64,000 bases of DNA from Alloalcanivorax xenomutans (GTDB lineage Bacteria > Pseudomonadota > Gammaproteobacteria > Pseudomonadales > Alcanivoracaceae). This document shows positions 43,928-51,924 of this stretch, one piece after another. A model generated the notes under the pieces. It was not told the origin of the DNA, made no database searches, and worked only from the letters and a program-made list of their open reading frames with translations. A program made the translations under genes and the position numbers. Location of the stretch: the NCBI RefSeq assembly GCF_900217905.1, contig NZ_OBMO01000007.1, positions 121,736-185,735 of the forward strand, in the 5' to 3' direction. Numbering within the stretch: position 1 is the first letter of the stretch; each line of letters opens with the position of its first letter.

Positions 43928-45157
43928 CTAGTTCAGCAGTTCCGCCTGGTCCTTGTCGCGCACACCGATCAGATAGAGGATGCCGTCCAGGCCCAGCGTG
44001 GAAATCGATTGCTCGGCGTTCTTTTTTACCAGCGGCTTGGCGCGGAAGGCGATGCCAAGACCGGCGGCGCCCAGCATGGGCAGATCGTTGGCGCCGTCGC
44101 CCACGGCGATGACCTGCTCCAGGTTGATGTTTTCCTGCTTGGCGATCTGTTTGAGCAGTTCCGCCTTGCGTTCGCCGTTGACGATCTGGCCTACCACCCG
44201 GCCAGTGACCTTGCCGTCCTCGATTTCCAGTTCGTTGGCGTAGACGTAGTCGATGTTCAGGGTGCGCTTGAGCCATTCGCCGAACCAGGTAAAGCCGCCG
44301 GATAGAATGGCGGTGCGGTAGCCCAGTGCCTTGAGGGTGGGGATCAGGCGCTGGGCCCCTTCGGTCAGTTCCAGGCGGTCGCGCACTCGCTCCAGGGCAC
44401 CTTCGTCCAGCCCCTTGAGCAGGGCCACGCGGGAGCGGAAGCTTTCATTGAAGTCCAGTTCACCGCGCATGGCCCGTTCAGTGATGGCGGCTACCTGCTC
44501 GCCGACGCCGGCCTCGGCGGCCAGTTCATCGATCACTTCCGAGCGGATCAGGGTGGAATCCATGTCGAATACCACCAGCCGCCGATTACGGCGGAAAGCA
44601 CTGTCGCGCTGGAAGGCGATGTCCAGGTTGCGCTCGTTGGCGATGGACAGAAAAGCGGCGCGCATGGCCGCCGCGTCCCGGGGTTCGCCGCGCACCGAGA
44701 TTTCCACGCAGGCGCGGGTGTCCGGGTTTTCCTGCTCACCTTCCAGGCGAACCCGGCCGGACAGGCGGGTCATGCTGTCGATGTTGAGGCCATTGTCGGC
44801 CACCACGGTGGTGACTTCGGCCAGCTGTTCGGCGGTGATCTTGCGCGACAGCAGGGTGATGATGTGGCGGTCCTTGCCCTGGCCGGCCACCCATTCCTCG
44901 TAGCGGTCCTCGTCGATGGGACGGAAGCGCACCGAAATATTACGTTTGTGGGCCTCGAACAACAGGTCCTTGAGCAGAGGCGATGCTTCCCCTTCCGGTG
45001 GCACCTCCACCAGAATGCCCAGGGACAGGGTGTCGTGGATCACCGCCTGGCCGATATCCAGTACGTTCACCTGGTAGCGGCCCAGTATCGCGGTGAAGGC
45101 CGCGGTTAAGCCAGGCCGGTCATTGCCGGATACCTGGATGAGAATGATCTCGCGCAC
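43928..45157 (-). CDS. serB: Phosphoserine phosphatase SerB
   Basis: This encodes 409 residues from GTG 45157 with AAGGA upstream. An N-terminal ACT-like region (REIILIQVSGNDRPGLTAAFTAIL, and a second repeat at about 85-170) precedes the HAD phosphatase domain. That domain has DMDSTLI with nucleophile Asp198, SGGF, and GDGANDLPML. The length matches the two-ACT SerB of pseudomonads. It performs the last step of serine biosynthesis. A long open frame continues upstream of the GTG but is not expected to be translated. It is divergent from an AhpA/Smp-like gene, as serB and smp are in E. coli. Confidence 0.93.
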   Translation of the reverse strand: MREIILIQVSGNDRPGLTAAFTAILGRYQVNVLDIGQAVIHDTLSLGILVEVPPEGEASPLLKDLLFEAHKRNISVRFRPIDEDRYEEWVAGQGKDRHIITLLSRKITAEQLAEVTTVVADNGLNIDSMTRLSGRVRLEGEQENPDTRACVEISVRGEPRDAAAMRAAFLSIANERNLDIAFQRDSAFRRNRRLVVFDMDSTLIRSEVIDELAAEAGVGEQVAAITERAMRGELDFNESFRSRVALLKGLDEGALERVRDRLELTEGAQRLIPTLKALGYRTAILSGGFTWFGEWLKRTLNIDYVYANELEIEDGKVTGRVVGQIVNGERKAELLKQIAKQENINLEQVIAVGDGANDLPMLGAAGLGIAFRAKPLVKKNAEQSISTLGLDGILYLIGVRDKDQAELLN

Positions 45158-45231
45158 TAACTGTGGTCCTTGGTAAAAGGTCGGCGTAGCGTAGCAAAAA
45201 GCGCCGGCCAGCGGCAGCCCGGTTTGGCGCC

Positions 45232-45243
45232 ATGAACAGGCTC
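45232..45243. repeat. Solo end of the MITE-like family
   Basis: ATGAACAGGCTC is identical to the outer 12 bases of the terminal inverted repeat at 5220-5231. It sits between the divergent serB and AhpA-like genes, close to a TATACT hexamer (45252-45257), and could have contributed promoter sequence. Confidence 0.45.
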
Positions 45244-45292
45244 TAAACAGGTATACTCGGCCCCGCGATTCGCCCAACAGGAAATACGGATC

Positions 45293-46516
45293 ATGTCCCT
45301 TTGGCAACGATGGCGCCCGTGGCTGCGCCAGGAGCGCGTTCTGCTGGTGGAACTGGCCACCATGCTGCTGATGGCGCTGGTGATCGGCGTCTACTTTCTT
45401 GAGCACTTTTCCGCCCGTCTGGAGGAGCAACAGCGGCAGGAACTGACCTCCCTGGCCCGACAGACCGCCCTGCGCGCGGCCGAGTCCATGGTCAGTGATG
45501 ACCTTATCAGCCTCAATGTCATCGCTCGTGAGACCCGCGCTCTGGACACCGTCAGTGAGGCGCGCTTCCTCAGTGTGGCCCGGCAGCCGCTGGCCGGCGG
45601 CGAGCTGCCGTCGGCGGCCACGGTGAGAGTGGAGGTTCCGGTGGCGTTGGCGGATGGCGAACCGGCTGGAGCCCTGGTGCTGGCGGCCCGTCCGAGCACC
45701 GCCCGCGAGGGGCTGGAATCCGGCTATGTGCTGGTAGTGCTGGGCGTGTTGCTGTTGCGGGTGGCCGGGGAAGTCATGTGGCGGCGAATCCAGCGGGGCC
45801 AGCCCCCCCGGGCCAACGGCGAAACGCCGGTAGAGGATTTGGACAACGGCGGCGCTGAAGCGCTGGACGGCGCTCCACCGTCCATCGTGTTCCGGCGTCC
45901 GCAAGGCAATGGCGGGCCGGGCGGCAGCGATTTGCGCCTGAGCATCGTCAATTTCGATCACTTCCGACAACGCTATACCGCCGATGCCCTGCGGGCCTTG
46001 CTGGACGACTATCACCATCTGCTGAGTGAAGTGGCGCGCCTGTACGGCGGCCAGGTGGAACGTGGCCTCGGCGACCGTGCGCTGGTGCGCTTCCCGGGGC
46101 AGCCGTTGTCATCCACCTCCTTCGCGGCTCTGTGCGCGGGCTTGTTGTTCCTGCGCCTGGCGCGGTTGCAGGGGCCCCGCCGCAAGGCGCATCAAGCGCC
46201 GGCGCTGGAGTTCAAGGCGCTGGTGTGTGATGACTTTGGGGAAGAGGAAAGCTGGGCACTGTGCGTGGCCGGCGTGCCCGGCCGGTTGCAGGTGCCGGAA
46301 AGCCAGCTCACCCGCGGCGAGCTGGATGTGAAGGCCCTGTACCAACCGGAGCGGGCGCTGACGGTGATGGCCGGCGAGCGCCAGGTGCGGCTGCAGCCGG
46401 TGGAGCAATTGGCTTATCGCTATCAGGCGCTGCTGCGCAGTCAGGCGGAAGCGGTGATGGGCGACGGGTTGGGTTCCGGGCCGGCCGGCGAGGATGGCGT
46501 TTCGCCGAGCAGGTAA
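45293..46516 (+). CDS. AhpA/Smp-like membrane protein with degenerate cyclase-type domain
   Basis: This encodes 407 residues. Two TM helices (about 18-36 and 143-158) bracket a periplasmic segment of about 100 residues. The cytoplasmic part (about 205-400) begins LRLSIVNFDHFRQRYTADALRALLDDYHHLLSEVARLYGGQVERGLGDRALVRFPG. That resembles a class III nucleotidyl-cyclase domain without obvious metal-binding Asp residues, so it is probably non-catalytic. Its position divergent from serB matches Smp/AhpA in other gammaproteobacteria. It overlaps the convergent ATP-grasp gene by 76 bases. Confidence 0.65.
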   Translation: MSLWQRWRPWLRQERVLLVELATMLLMALVIGVYFLEHFSARLEEQQRQELTSLARQTALRAAESMVSDDLISLNVIARETRALDTVSEARFLSVARQPLAGGELPSAATVRVEVPVALADGEPAGALVLAARPSTAREGLESGYVLVVLGVLLLRVAGEVMWRRIQRGQPPRANGETPVEDLDNGGAEALDGAPPSIVFRRPQGNGGPGGSDLRLSIVNFDHFRQRYTADALRALLDDYHHLLSEVARLYGGQVERGLGDRALVRFPGQPLSSTSFAALCAGLLFLRLARLQGPRRKAHQAPALEFKALVCDDFGEEESWALCVAGVPGRLQVPESQLTRGELDVKALYQPERALTVMAGERQVRLQPVEQLAYRYQALLRSQAEAVMGDGLGSGPAGEDGVSPSR

Positions 46517-47256
46517 TCGTTCATGGCCGAGGCGATGCGCTGCGGCAGATCGGGCATGCCCTGATTGCCGAACAAGCGGTTGAACTCCAGCACATAAGGG
46601 TGGCCATCCACCCAGGCCACGTCGAAGCCGGCGTAATCGATGCCGAGGCGCAGGGCCAGGTCGTGCACCAGCGCCACCGCGGCCTCCGGCACCGGCAGGT
46701 CATGACGTACACGGCCGCCGCGTGCCACGTTATTGAGGAATCCCTCACCTTCGCGCCAGTAAGCGGCGATCACCTTCCGGCCCACCACGACCACACGCAG
46801 ATCGCGCACGATCGGCAGCAGCTTCTGGATGTAGAGCACGTCGTTTTGCGCGGCGAACGCCTGTAATTGCTGGCGGTTCTCGATCAGGAAAACGCCCTCG
46901 CCGCGGCTGGAACGGGCCTGTTTGCCCACGAACGGGAACGTCCAGGTGTCCAGGATGCGACTTATTGAAAGACTGTCCGAGGGCAGCACCTCGGTGGTTG
47001 GCAGGTGCTGGGGGCAGGCCAGTTCCAGCGCCCGGGTCATTTCGATTTTGTCGTGGCCCAGGTGATAACTGGCCGGGCTGGGGAAAATCGGCCGCTGCAG
47101 CACGTAGTGCAGACCGTGCAACTGCCAGTACGCGGGAAACAGCAGCCAGTCGGCTTCACTCAACTCGCTCACATGGGCAGCGGCATGTTCCGGTTTGATG
47201 TAGCGAACCGAAGCCAACCCCAAAGTGCGGAAGGGATCAAAGGTGATCAGTTTCAA
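46441..47256 (-). CDS. ATP-grasp (RimK-like) protein
   Basis: This encodes about 271 residues. KQARSSRGEGVFLIENRQQL and YIQKLLPIVRDLRVVVVGRKVIAAYWREGEGFLNNVARGG form the ATP-binding core; DVAWVDGHPYVLEFNRLFG provides the metal-binding Glu/Asn. Such enzymes ligate a carboxylate to an amine, often amino acids to peptides or small molecules. The start is uncertain: TTG 47256 gives KLITFDPF as N-terminus but no strong RBS is visible. The C-terminal 25 residues overlap the convergent gene. A GNAT gene precedes it on the same strand. Confidence 0.72.
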   Translation of the reverse strand: MKLITFDPFRTLGLASVRYIKPEHAAAHVSELSEADWLLFPAYWQLHGLHYVLQRPIFPSPASYHLGHDKIEMTRALELACPQHLPTTEVLPSDSLSISRILDTWTFPFVGKQARSSRGEGVFLIENRQQLQAFAAQNDVLYIQKLLPIVRDLRVVVVGRKVIAAYWREGEGFLNNVARGGRVRHDLPVPEAAVALVHDLALRLGIDYAGFDVAWVDGHPYVLEFNRLFGNQGMPDLPQRIASAMNDYLLGETPSSPAGPEPNPSPITASA

Positions 47257-47350
47257 CGCAGGATAGCACCATTTAGCCGTAACGGACGATTTTATAGGGC
47301 CAAATCGGGTGTCTCGGCAAGCAAATTCAGCGCTGTCCCGCGGCGGTGAT

Positions 47351-47659
47351 TCAGCCCGGCCGGCGGCACTCCGGCGGCAGTGACAGAGGGCCGCCCTGGT
47401 GCTGTTCCAGCAGGCGTAGAAAATCCTTGCCAACGCCACGCCCCCGGGTGGACGGATGCACCACCATCCACAGCAGCGCCTCGCCGTCCAGGGCGGCCAC
47501 CGCCACCGGCTGGCCGTTGAAATGGGCGCCGGCGATGGTGTGCCCCGCGGCGATGGCCTGGCGCAGCGCCCGGGCGTGGTCGGGATCATCGCGCAGGGTC
47601 TTGGCGAAAGTGTCGTTGACGCTGTCACTGGCAGCGTGAATCTGGAGCTGAATCGGCAT
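47351..47659 (-). CDS. Small GNAT-family acetyltransferase
   Basis: This encodes 102 residues, short for the family. WMVVHPSTRGRGVGKDFLRLL holds the acetyl-CoA pyrophosphate loop (R-G-x-G). ATG 47659 follows GGGAG at good spacing. A size like PanM/PanZ is suggestive but the match is not specific. It precedes the ATP-grasp gene by 94 bases on the same strand; the two could act on the same product. Confidence 0.72.
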   Translation of the reverse strand: MPIQLQIHAASDSVNDTFAKTLRDDPDHARALRQAIAAGHTIAGAHFNGQPVAVAALDGEALLWMVVHPSTRGRGVGKDFLRLLEQHQGGPLSLPPECRRPG

Positions 47660-47756
47660 GCGGTCTCCCGGAGGCGGTAAAAAACGTCCGTACCCCGCCG
47701 GTCTCGGCGGGCCACGTAGGCTAAAGGGTCGGTTCCCTAGTATACTACCCGCCTAA

Positions 47757-48056
47757 GAGCCTGTTTATGATCTCTACGCCACCGCGCCGGAGTTCCCTGT
47801 TCACCGGGTAGAAAGTGTCGTCAGGTCGTGATTCCGGTTGTGCGGTGTAGTCAATCTACATAAACAAGCGTAATCGCGGGCTGGCGGCAAAAGGGACCCG
47901 GCCCTTCGGGTTGCGCTGGAAAATACCCGGAGGGCACAGGGCCGCCAGACGACGCTGCGGCCTTTGACTTTGGACCCACCAGAGCCTGCAGCCCGCAACG
48001 CCGTCTGGCGGCTTTTCCAGCGGCAACGCGGCGGCGTAGAGATCATAAACAGGCTC
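47757..48056. repeat. MITE-like element, copy 2 (300 bp)
   Basis: The 30-bp terminal inverted repeats (47757-47786 and 48027-48056) differ at one position. The interior matches 5013-5231 with scattered substitutions plus about 80 extra bases that contain a second inverted repeat (GCCGCCAGACG and its complement). The right end lies 17 bases before the hisB ATG, the same distance as copy 1 before nudE. No coding capacity. Confidence 0.85.
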
Positions 48057-48073
48057 TCATATTGGAGGTACCG

Positions 48074-48679
48074 ATGAGCGAACGTCGCGCCACTGTCGAG
48101 CGCAACACACTGGAAACCCAGATCCGGGTCGCCGTGAATCTGGATGGCACCGGCACCTGTAAGCTGGACACCGGCCTGCCGTTTCTGGAGCACATGCTGG
48201 ATCAGGTGGCACGCCACGGTCTGATCGACCTGGACATCGTCGCCAACGGGGATTTGCATATCGATGCCCACCACACCGTGGAGGATATCGGTATTACCCT
48301 GGGGCAGGCGCTGTCCCGGGCCTGGGGCGACAAAAAAGGCATTCGCCGTTATGGCCACGCCTATGTGCCCCTGGATGAAGCCCTGTCCCGGGTGGTGATC
48401 GATCTGTCCGGCCGTCCCGGCCTGGAAATGCACGTGCCGTTTACTCGCGGCATGATCGGCGGCTTTGACGTGGATCTGTTCCACGAGTTCTTCCAGGGCC
48501 TGGTGAACCACGCCATGATCACCGTGCACGTGGACAACCTGCGCGGCAAGAACGCTCACCACCAGGCGGAAACCGTGTTCAAGGCCTTTGGCCGCGCGCT
48601 GCGTGTGGCGGTGGAGAGGGATCCGCGCATGGGTGACATCACTCCCAGCACCAAGGGCACCTTGACGGAAACCGAATGA
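48074..48679 (+). CDS. hisB: Imidazoleglycerol-phosphate dehydratase HisB
   Basis: This encodes 201 residues, the monofunctional form. Metal-ligand motifs [10 protein letters not shown] and GKNAHHQAE, and [13 protein letters not shown], are conserved. It catalyses the sixth step of histidine synthesis. ATG 48074 follows TTGGAGG. It heads hisB-hisH-hisA-hisF; other his genes must be elsewhere. A MITE-like element ends 17 bases upstream and may supply or influence its promoter. Confidence 0.97.
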   Translation: MSERRATVERNTLETQIRVAVNLDGTGTCKLDTGLPFLEHMLDQVARHGLIDLDIVANGDLHIDAHHTVEDIGITLGQALSRAWGDKKGIRRYGHAYVPLDEALSRVVIDLSGRPGLEMHVPFTRGMIGGFDVDLFHEFFQGLVNHAMITVHVDNLRGKNAHHQAETVFKAFGRALRVAVERDPRMGDITPSTKGTLTETE

Positions 48680-48690
48680 GGAACCCAGGT

Positions 48691-49332
48691 ATGAGTGAAA
48701 CCGTCGCCGTGGTCGATTACGGCATGGGAAATCTGCACTCCGCCGGCAAGGCGCTGGAGAAAGTGGCTTCCGGTCAGCGCATCGTGATTACCGGTGACCC
48801 GGACCAGGTTCGCCATGCGGACCGGGTGGTGTTTCCCGGTGTCGGTGCCATTCGTGACTGTATCCGGGTGATCACCGAGACCGGGCTGGACCGGGCCATT
48901 CTCGATGTGATTGACGCGCGCAAACCGCTGCTCGGTGTTTGTGTGGGCATGCAGGCGCTGCTGGATCACAGTGAGGAAAACGACGGCGTCGACTGCCTGG
49001 GTGTCTTCAACGGCCGGGTGGCCCATTTTGGTGAGCAGTACGGGGAAACCGGAAACCGCCTGAAAGTGCCGCACATGGGTTGGAACGAGGTGCGCCAGAT
49101 GCACCCGCACCCGATGTGGGCCGGCATTGCCGACAACAGCCGTTTTTATTTCGTGCACAGCTACTGTGCCGTGGACGTGCCGGAAGAGAATATCTCCGGC
49201 ATGTGTCACTACGGCCGCGATTTCGCCGCCGCGGTGATCAAGAAAAATGTCTTCGCGGTGCAGTTCCACCCGGAAAAAAGCGCCGACGCAGGCCTGCAAC
49301 TGCTGGAAAACTTCCTGCGCTGGCAGCCCTGA
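48691..49332 (+). CDS. hisH: Imidazole glycerol phosphate synthase subunit HisH
   Basis: This encodes 213 residues, a class I glutamine amidotransferase. Nucleophile Cys is in LGVCVGMQ and the catalytic His/Glu pair in VQFHPEKS. It supplies ammonia to HisF. It starts 11 bases after hisB and precedes hisA and hisF, in the usual gammaproteobacterial order. Confidence 0.97.
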   Translation: MSETVAVVDYGMGNLHSAGKALEKVASGQRIVITGDPDQVRHADRVVFPGVGAIRDCIRVITETGLDRAILDVIDARKPLLGVCVGMQALLDHSEENDGVDCLGVFNGRVAHFGEQYGETGNRLKVPHMGWNEVRQMHPHPMWAGIADNSRFYFVHSYCAVDVPEENISGMCHYGRDFAAAVIKKNVFAVQFHPEKSADAGLQLLENFLRWQP

Positions 49333-49385
49333 GTGCCAGCCCGGCCGAACAGAACGCCGATACACGTTGATAGAAAGAGACTTTG

Positions 49386-50126
49386 ATGCAACTGATTCCC
49401 GCCATCGACCTGAAAGACGGTAAGTGCGTACGCCTGAAGCAAGGGCGCATGGAAGACGACACCGTCTTCTCCGAAGACCCGGTGGCCGTCGCCACTCACT
49501 GGGTGGAACGGGGCGCCCGCCGCCTGCACCTGGTGGACCTGAACGGGGCCTTTGCTGGCGAGCCGGTGAATGGCGAGATCGTCAAGGCCATCGCCAAGGC
49601 CCACCCGGACCTGCCGATCCAGATTGGCGGTGGCATCCGTACCTCGGAAATCATCCAGGCCTACCTGGACGCCGGGGTGCAGTGGGTGATCATCGGCACC
49701 AAGGCCGTCAATGAGCCGGCCTTCGTCAAGGAAATGTGTCAGCGTTTTCCCGGCCATATCATCGTCGGCCTGGACGCCAAGGACGGCAAGGTGGCCACCG
49801 ACGGCTGGGCCAACGTCACCGATGTGGATGTGATCGACCTGGCCCGGCAATTCGAGAACGACGGTGTCTCCGCCATCGTTTACACCGACATCAGCCGTGA
49901 TGGCATGCTGCAGGGTGTGAATGTGGAAGCGACCGTGCGGCTGGCCCGGTCCATGAGCATCCCGGTGATCGCCTCCGGTGGCATCACCAATCTGGACGAC
50001 GTGCGCAACCTGTGCGCGGTGGCGGACCAGGGCATCAGCGGCGCCATCACCGGCCGTGCCATTTACGAGAACACCCTGGACTTCGCCGAAGGCCAGGCGC
50101 TGTCCGACCAGCTCACCGGCGCCTGA
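49386..50126 (+). CDS. hisA: ProFAR isomerase HisA
   Basis: This encodes 246 residues with a TIM-barrel. Catalytic Asp residues lie in [13 protein letters not shown] and [11 protein letters not shown]; phosphate-binding loops GGGIRT and ASGGI are intact. It isomerises ProFAR to PRFAR. ATG 49386 was chosen over a TTG one codon earlier. Confidence 0.97.
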   Translation: MQLIPAIDLKDGKCVRLKQGRMEDDTVFSEDPVAVATHWVERGARRLHLVDLNGAFAGEPVNGEIVKAIAKAHPDLPIQIGGGIRTSEIIQAYLDAGVQWVIIGTKAVNEPAFVKEMCQRFPGHIIVGLDAKDGKVATDGWANVTDVDVIDLARQFENDGVSAIVYTDISRDGMLQGVNVEATVRLARSMSIPVIASGGITNLDDVRNLCAVADQGISGAITGRAIYENTLDFAEGQALSDQLTGA

Positions 50127-50140
50127 GCGCGGAGATAACC

Positions 50141-50914
50141 ATGAGCCTTGCCAAACGTATCATCCCCTGCCTGGACGTGGACGCCGGCCGCGTGGTCAAG
50201 GGTGTCCAGTTCGTCGATATCCGCGACGCCGGTGACCCGGTGGAAGTGGCGCGCCGTTATAATGAAGCCGGGGCGGATGAGATTACCTTCCTGGACATTA
50301 CCGCCAGCCACGAAGGGCGGGACACCACCCTGGAAACCGTGGAGCGCATGGCCAGTCAGGTGTTCATCCCGCTCACCGTGGGCGGTGGCGTGCGCACCCT
50401 GGAAGATATTCGTAATCTGCTCAATGCCGGCGCCGATAAGGTCAGTATCAACTCGGCGGCGGTGAAGAATCCGGAATTTGTCCATGAGGCCGCGCAGCGG
50501 TTCGGCTCCCAGTGCATCGTGGTGGCCATCGATGCCAAGAAAGTCAGCGGCGAAAGCGAGAACAATCGCTGGGAGATTTTCACCCACGGCGGCCGCAAGC
50601 CCACCGGTATCGATGCGGTGGAATGGGCTCGGCGCATGACCGATTACGGCGCCGGTGAAATCCTGCTGACCAGCATGGATCGTGACGGTACCAAAAACGG
50701 TTTTGATATCGCCCTGACCCGGGCCATCGCCGATGCGGTGCCGGTGCCGGTGATTGCCTCCGGCGGCGTCGGCAATCTGCAACACCTGGTCGACGGCGTG
50801 ATCCAGGGCGGCGCCGATGCGGTGCTGGCGGCGTCGATCTTCCACTTCGGCGAATACAGCATTGCCGAAGCCAAGCAATACATGCAGCAGGCCGGCATTG
50901 AGATGCGCCTGTGA
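50141..50914 (+). CDS. hisF: Imidazole glycerol phosphate synthase subunit HisF
   Basis: This encodes 257 residues of TIM-barrel cyclase. [12 protein letters not shown] holds the catalytic Asp, and [14 protein letters not shown] the second. Together with HisH it makes IGP and AICAR. ATG 50141 has GCGGAGA upstream; longer in-frame starts overlap hisA. Its stop overlaps the GTG start of the next gene. Confidence 0.97.
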   Translation: MSLAKRIIPCLDVDAGRVVKGVQFVDIRDAGDPVEVARRYNEAGADEITFLDITASHEGRDTTLETVERMASQVFIPLTVGGGVRTLEDIRNLLNAGADKVSINSAAVKNPEFVHEAAQRFGSQCIVVAIDAKKVSGESENNRWEIFTHGGRKPTGIDAVEWARRMTDYGAGEILLTSMDRDGTKNGFDIALTRAIADAVPVPVIASGGVGNLQHLVDGVIQGGADAVLAASIFHFGEYSIAEAKQYMQQAGIEMRL

Positions 50915-51372
50915 GTGAAGCGGCGCCGTGTATCTGGGTGGACGCGGACGCCTGTCCTGGCGCCATCAAGGAAGTGTTGTTCCGAGCCGCCCAGCGTCGT
51001 CATCTGCACACCCGGCTGGTGGCGAACCACACCATGCGCGTGCCCCGCTCCCCGTTTATCCGTTTGATCCAGGTTCCCTCCGGCTTTGATGCCGCCGACG
51101 ATTACATCGCCGAACAAGTCAGCCCTGGTGATCTGGTGATCACCGCGGACGTGCCACTGGCGGACCGGATCGTGGCGGCGGGCGCCACTGGTCTCAATCC
51201 GCGTGGCACCCTTTACACCAGGGAGACGGTGCGCGAGCATCTCAACCGCCGGGACTTCATGGAAGAGATGCGCTCCGCCGGTCTTGCCAGCGGCGGCCCC
51301 TCGGCACTGGACAAGCGCCAGGTCCAGGCCTTCGCCAACGCCCTCGACCGGTTCCTCGCCACGGCGCGATAA
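50911..51372 (+). CDS. YaiI/UPF0178-family protein
   Basis: This encodes 153 residues with a GTG start overlapping the hisF stop. [19 protein letters not shown] at the N-terminus and [23 protein letters not shown] in the middle are the UPF0178 signature; the Asp-rich N-terminus suggests a PIN-like nuclease fold. Cotranscribed with the his genes. Function of the family is not established. Confidence 0.9.
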   Translation: MSEAAPCIWVDADACPGAIKEVLFRAAQRRHLHTRLVANHTMRVPRSPFIRLIQVPSGFDAADDYIAEQVSPGDLVITADVPLADRIVAAGATGLNPRGTLYTRETVREHLNRRDFMEEMRSAGLASGGPSALDKRQVQAFANALDRFLATAR

Positions 51373-51379
51373 GGCTGCC

Positions 51380-51449
51380 GTAGGAGCCTGTTTGCAGGCG
51401 AATGGGCCTTCAGGCCCCCAGAATCGCTTGTAGCGGGCCCGCCGCCCGA
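51380..51449. repeat. REP-like repeat
   Basis: GTAGGAGCCTGTTTGCAGGCGAAT is followed by the hairpin GGGCCTTCAGGCCC and by GCGGGCCCGCCGCCCG. The start and end resemble the repeat at 63826-63910. It fills most of the gap between the YaiI-family gene and arfB. Confidence 0.7.
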
Positions 51450-51470
51450 ACAGACTGAGAGCCCGTTCCC

Positions 51471-51884
51471 ATGCTGAAAATCTCCAACAACGTGACCATC
51501 CCCGAAGCGGAGATCGAATGGCATGCCATCCGTGCCCAGGGCGCGGGCGGCCAGAACGTCAATAAAGTGTCTTCCGCTATCCATTTGCGCTTTGACGTGC
51601 GGGCATCGACCTTGCCCGAGTTCTACAAGGAGCGGCTGCTGGCCTTGGCGGACCAGCGCATCACCGCCGACGGTGTCATCGTGATCAAGGCACAGCGATA
51701 CCGGACCCAGGAAAAGAATCTGGACGATGCCTTGCAGAGATTGCGTGCGCTGATTCTCGACGCCACCGTGGTGCATAAGAAACGCAAGCCCACCCGTCCG
51801 TCGAAATCGGCGCGCAACAAACGCATGGACAAGAAAACGCGGCACGGCCAGACCAAGGCGCTGCGCGGCAAGGTGCGCCCCTGA
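51471..51884 (+). CDS. arfB: Peptidyl-tRNA hydrolase ArfB (ribosome rescue)
   Basis: This encodes 137 residues. The GGQ motif is in RAQGAGGQNVNK near the N-terminus and the C-terminus is a basic tail (KSARNKRMDKKTRHGQTKALRGK) that enters the mRNA channel of stalled ribosomes. Length and tail are typical of ArfB/YaeJ. Start ATG 51471 follows GAGAGCC. Stand-alone by spacing. Confidence 0.95.
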   Translation: MLKISNNVTIPEAEIEWHAIRAQGAGGQNVNKVSSAIHLRFDVRASTLPEFYKERLLALADQRITADGVIVIKAQRYRTQEKNLDDALQRLRALILDATVVHKKRKPTRPSKSARNKRMDKKTRHGQTKALRGKVRP

Positions 51885-51924
51885 TTCCCCGATCCTCACT
51901 GTTCCGATTCAAGGAAGGATGTCC

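Noticed and set aside
45158..46018. In-frame extension upstream of serB
   Set aside because: SerB begins properly at GTG 45157 with an RBS; the extension is antisense to the AhpA-like gene and has no domain.
47257..47715. In-frame extension upstream of the ATP-grasp gene
   Set aside because: It runs through the GNAT gene in another frame and has no domain; the ligase fold starts at KLITFDPF.
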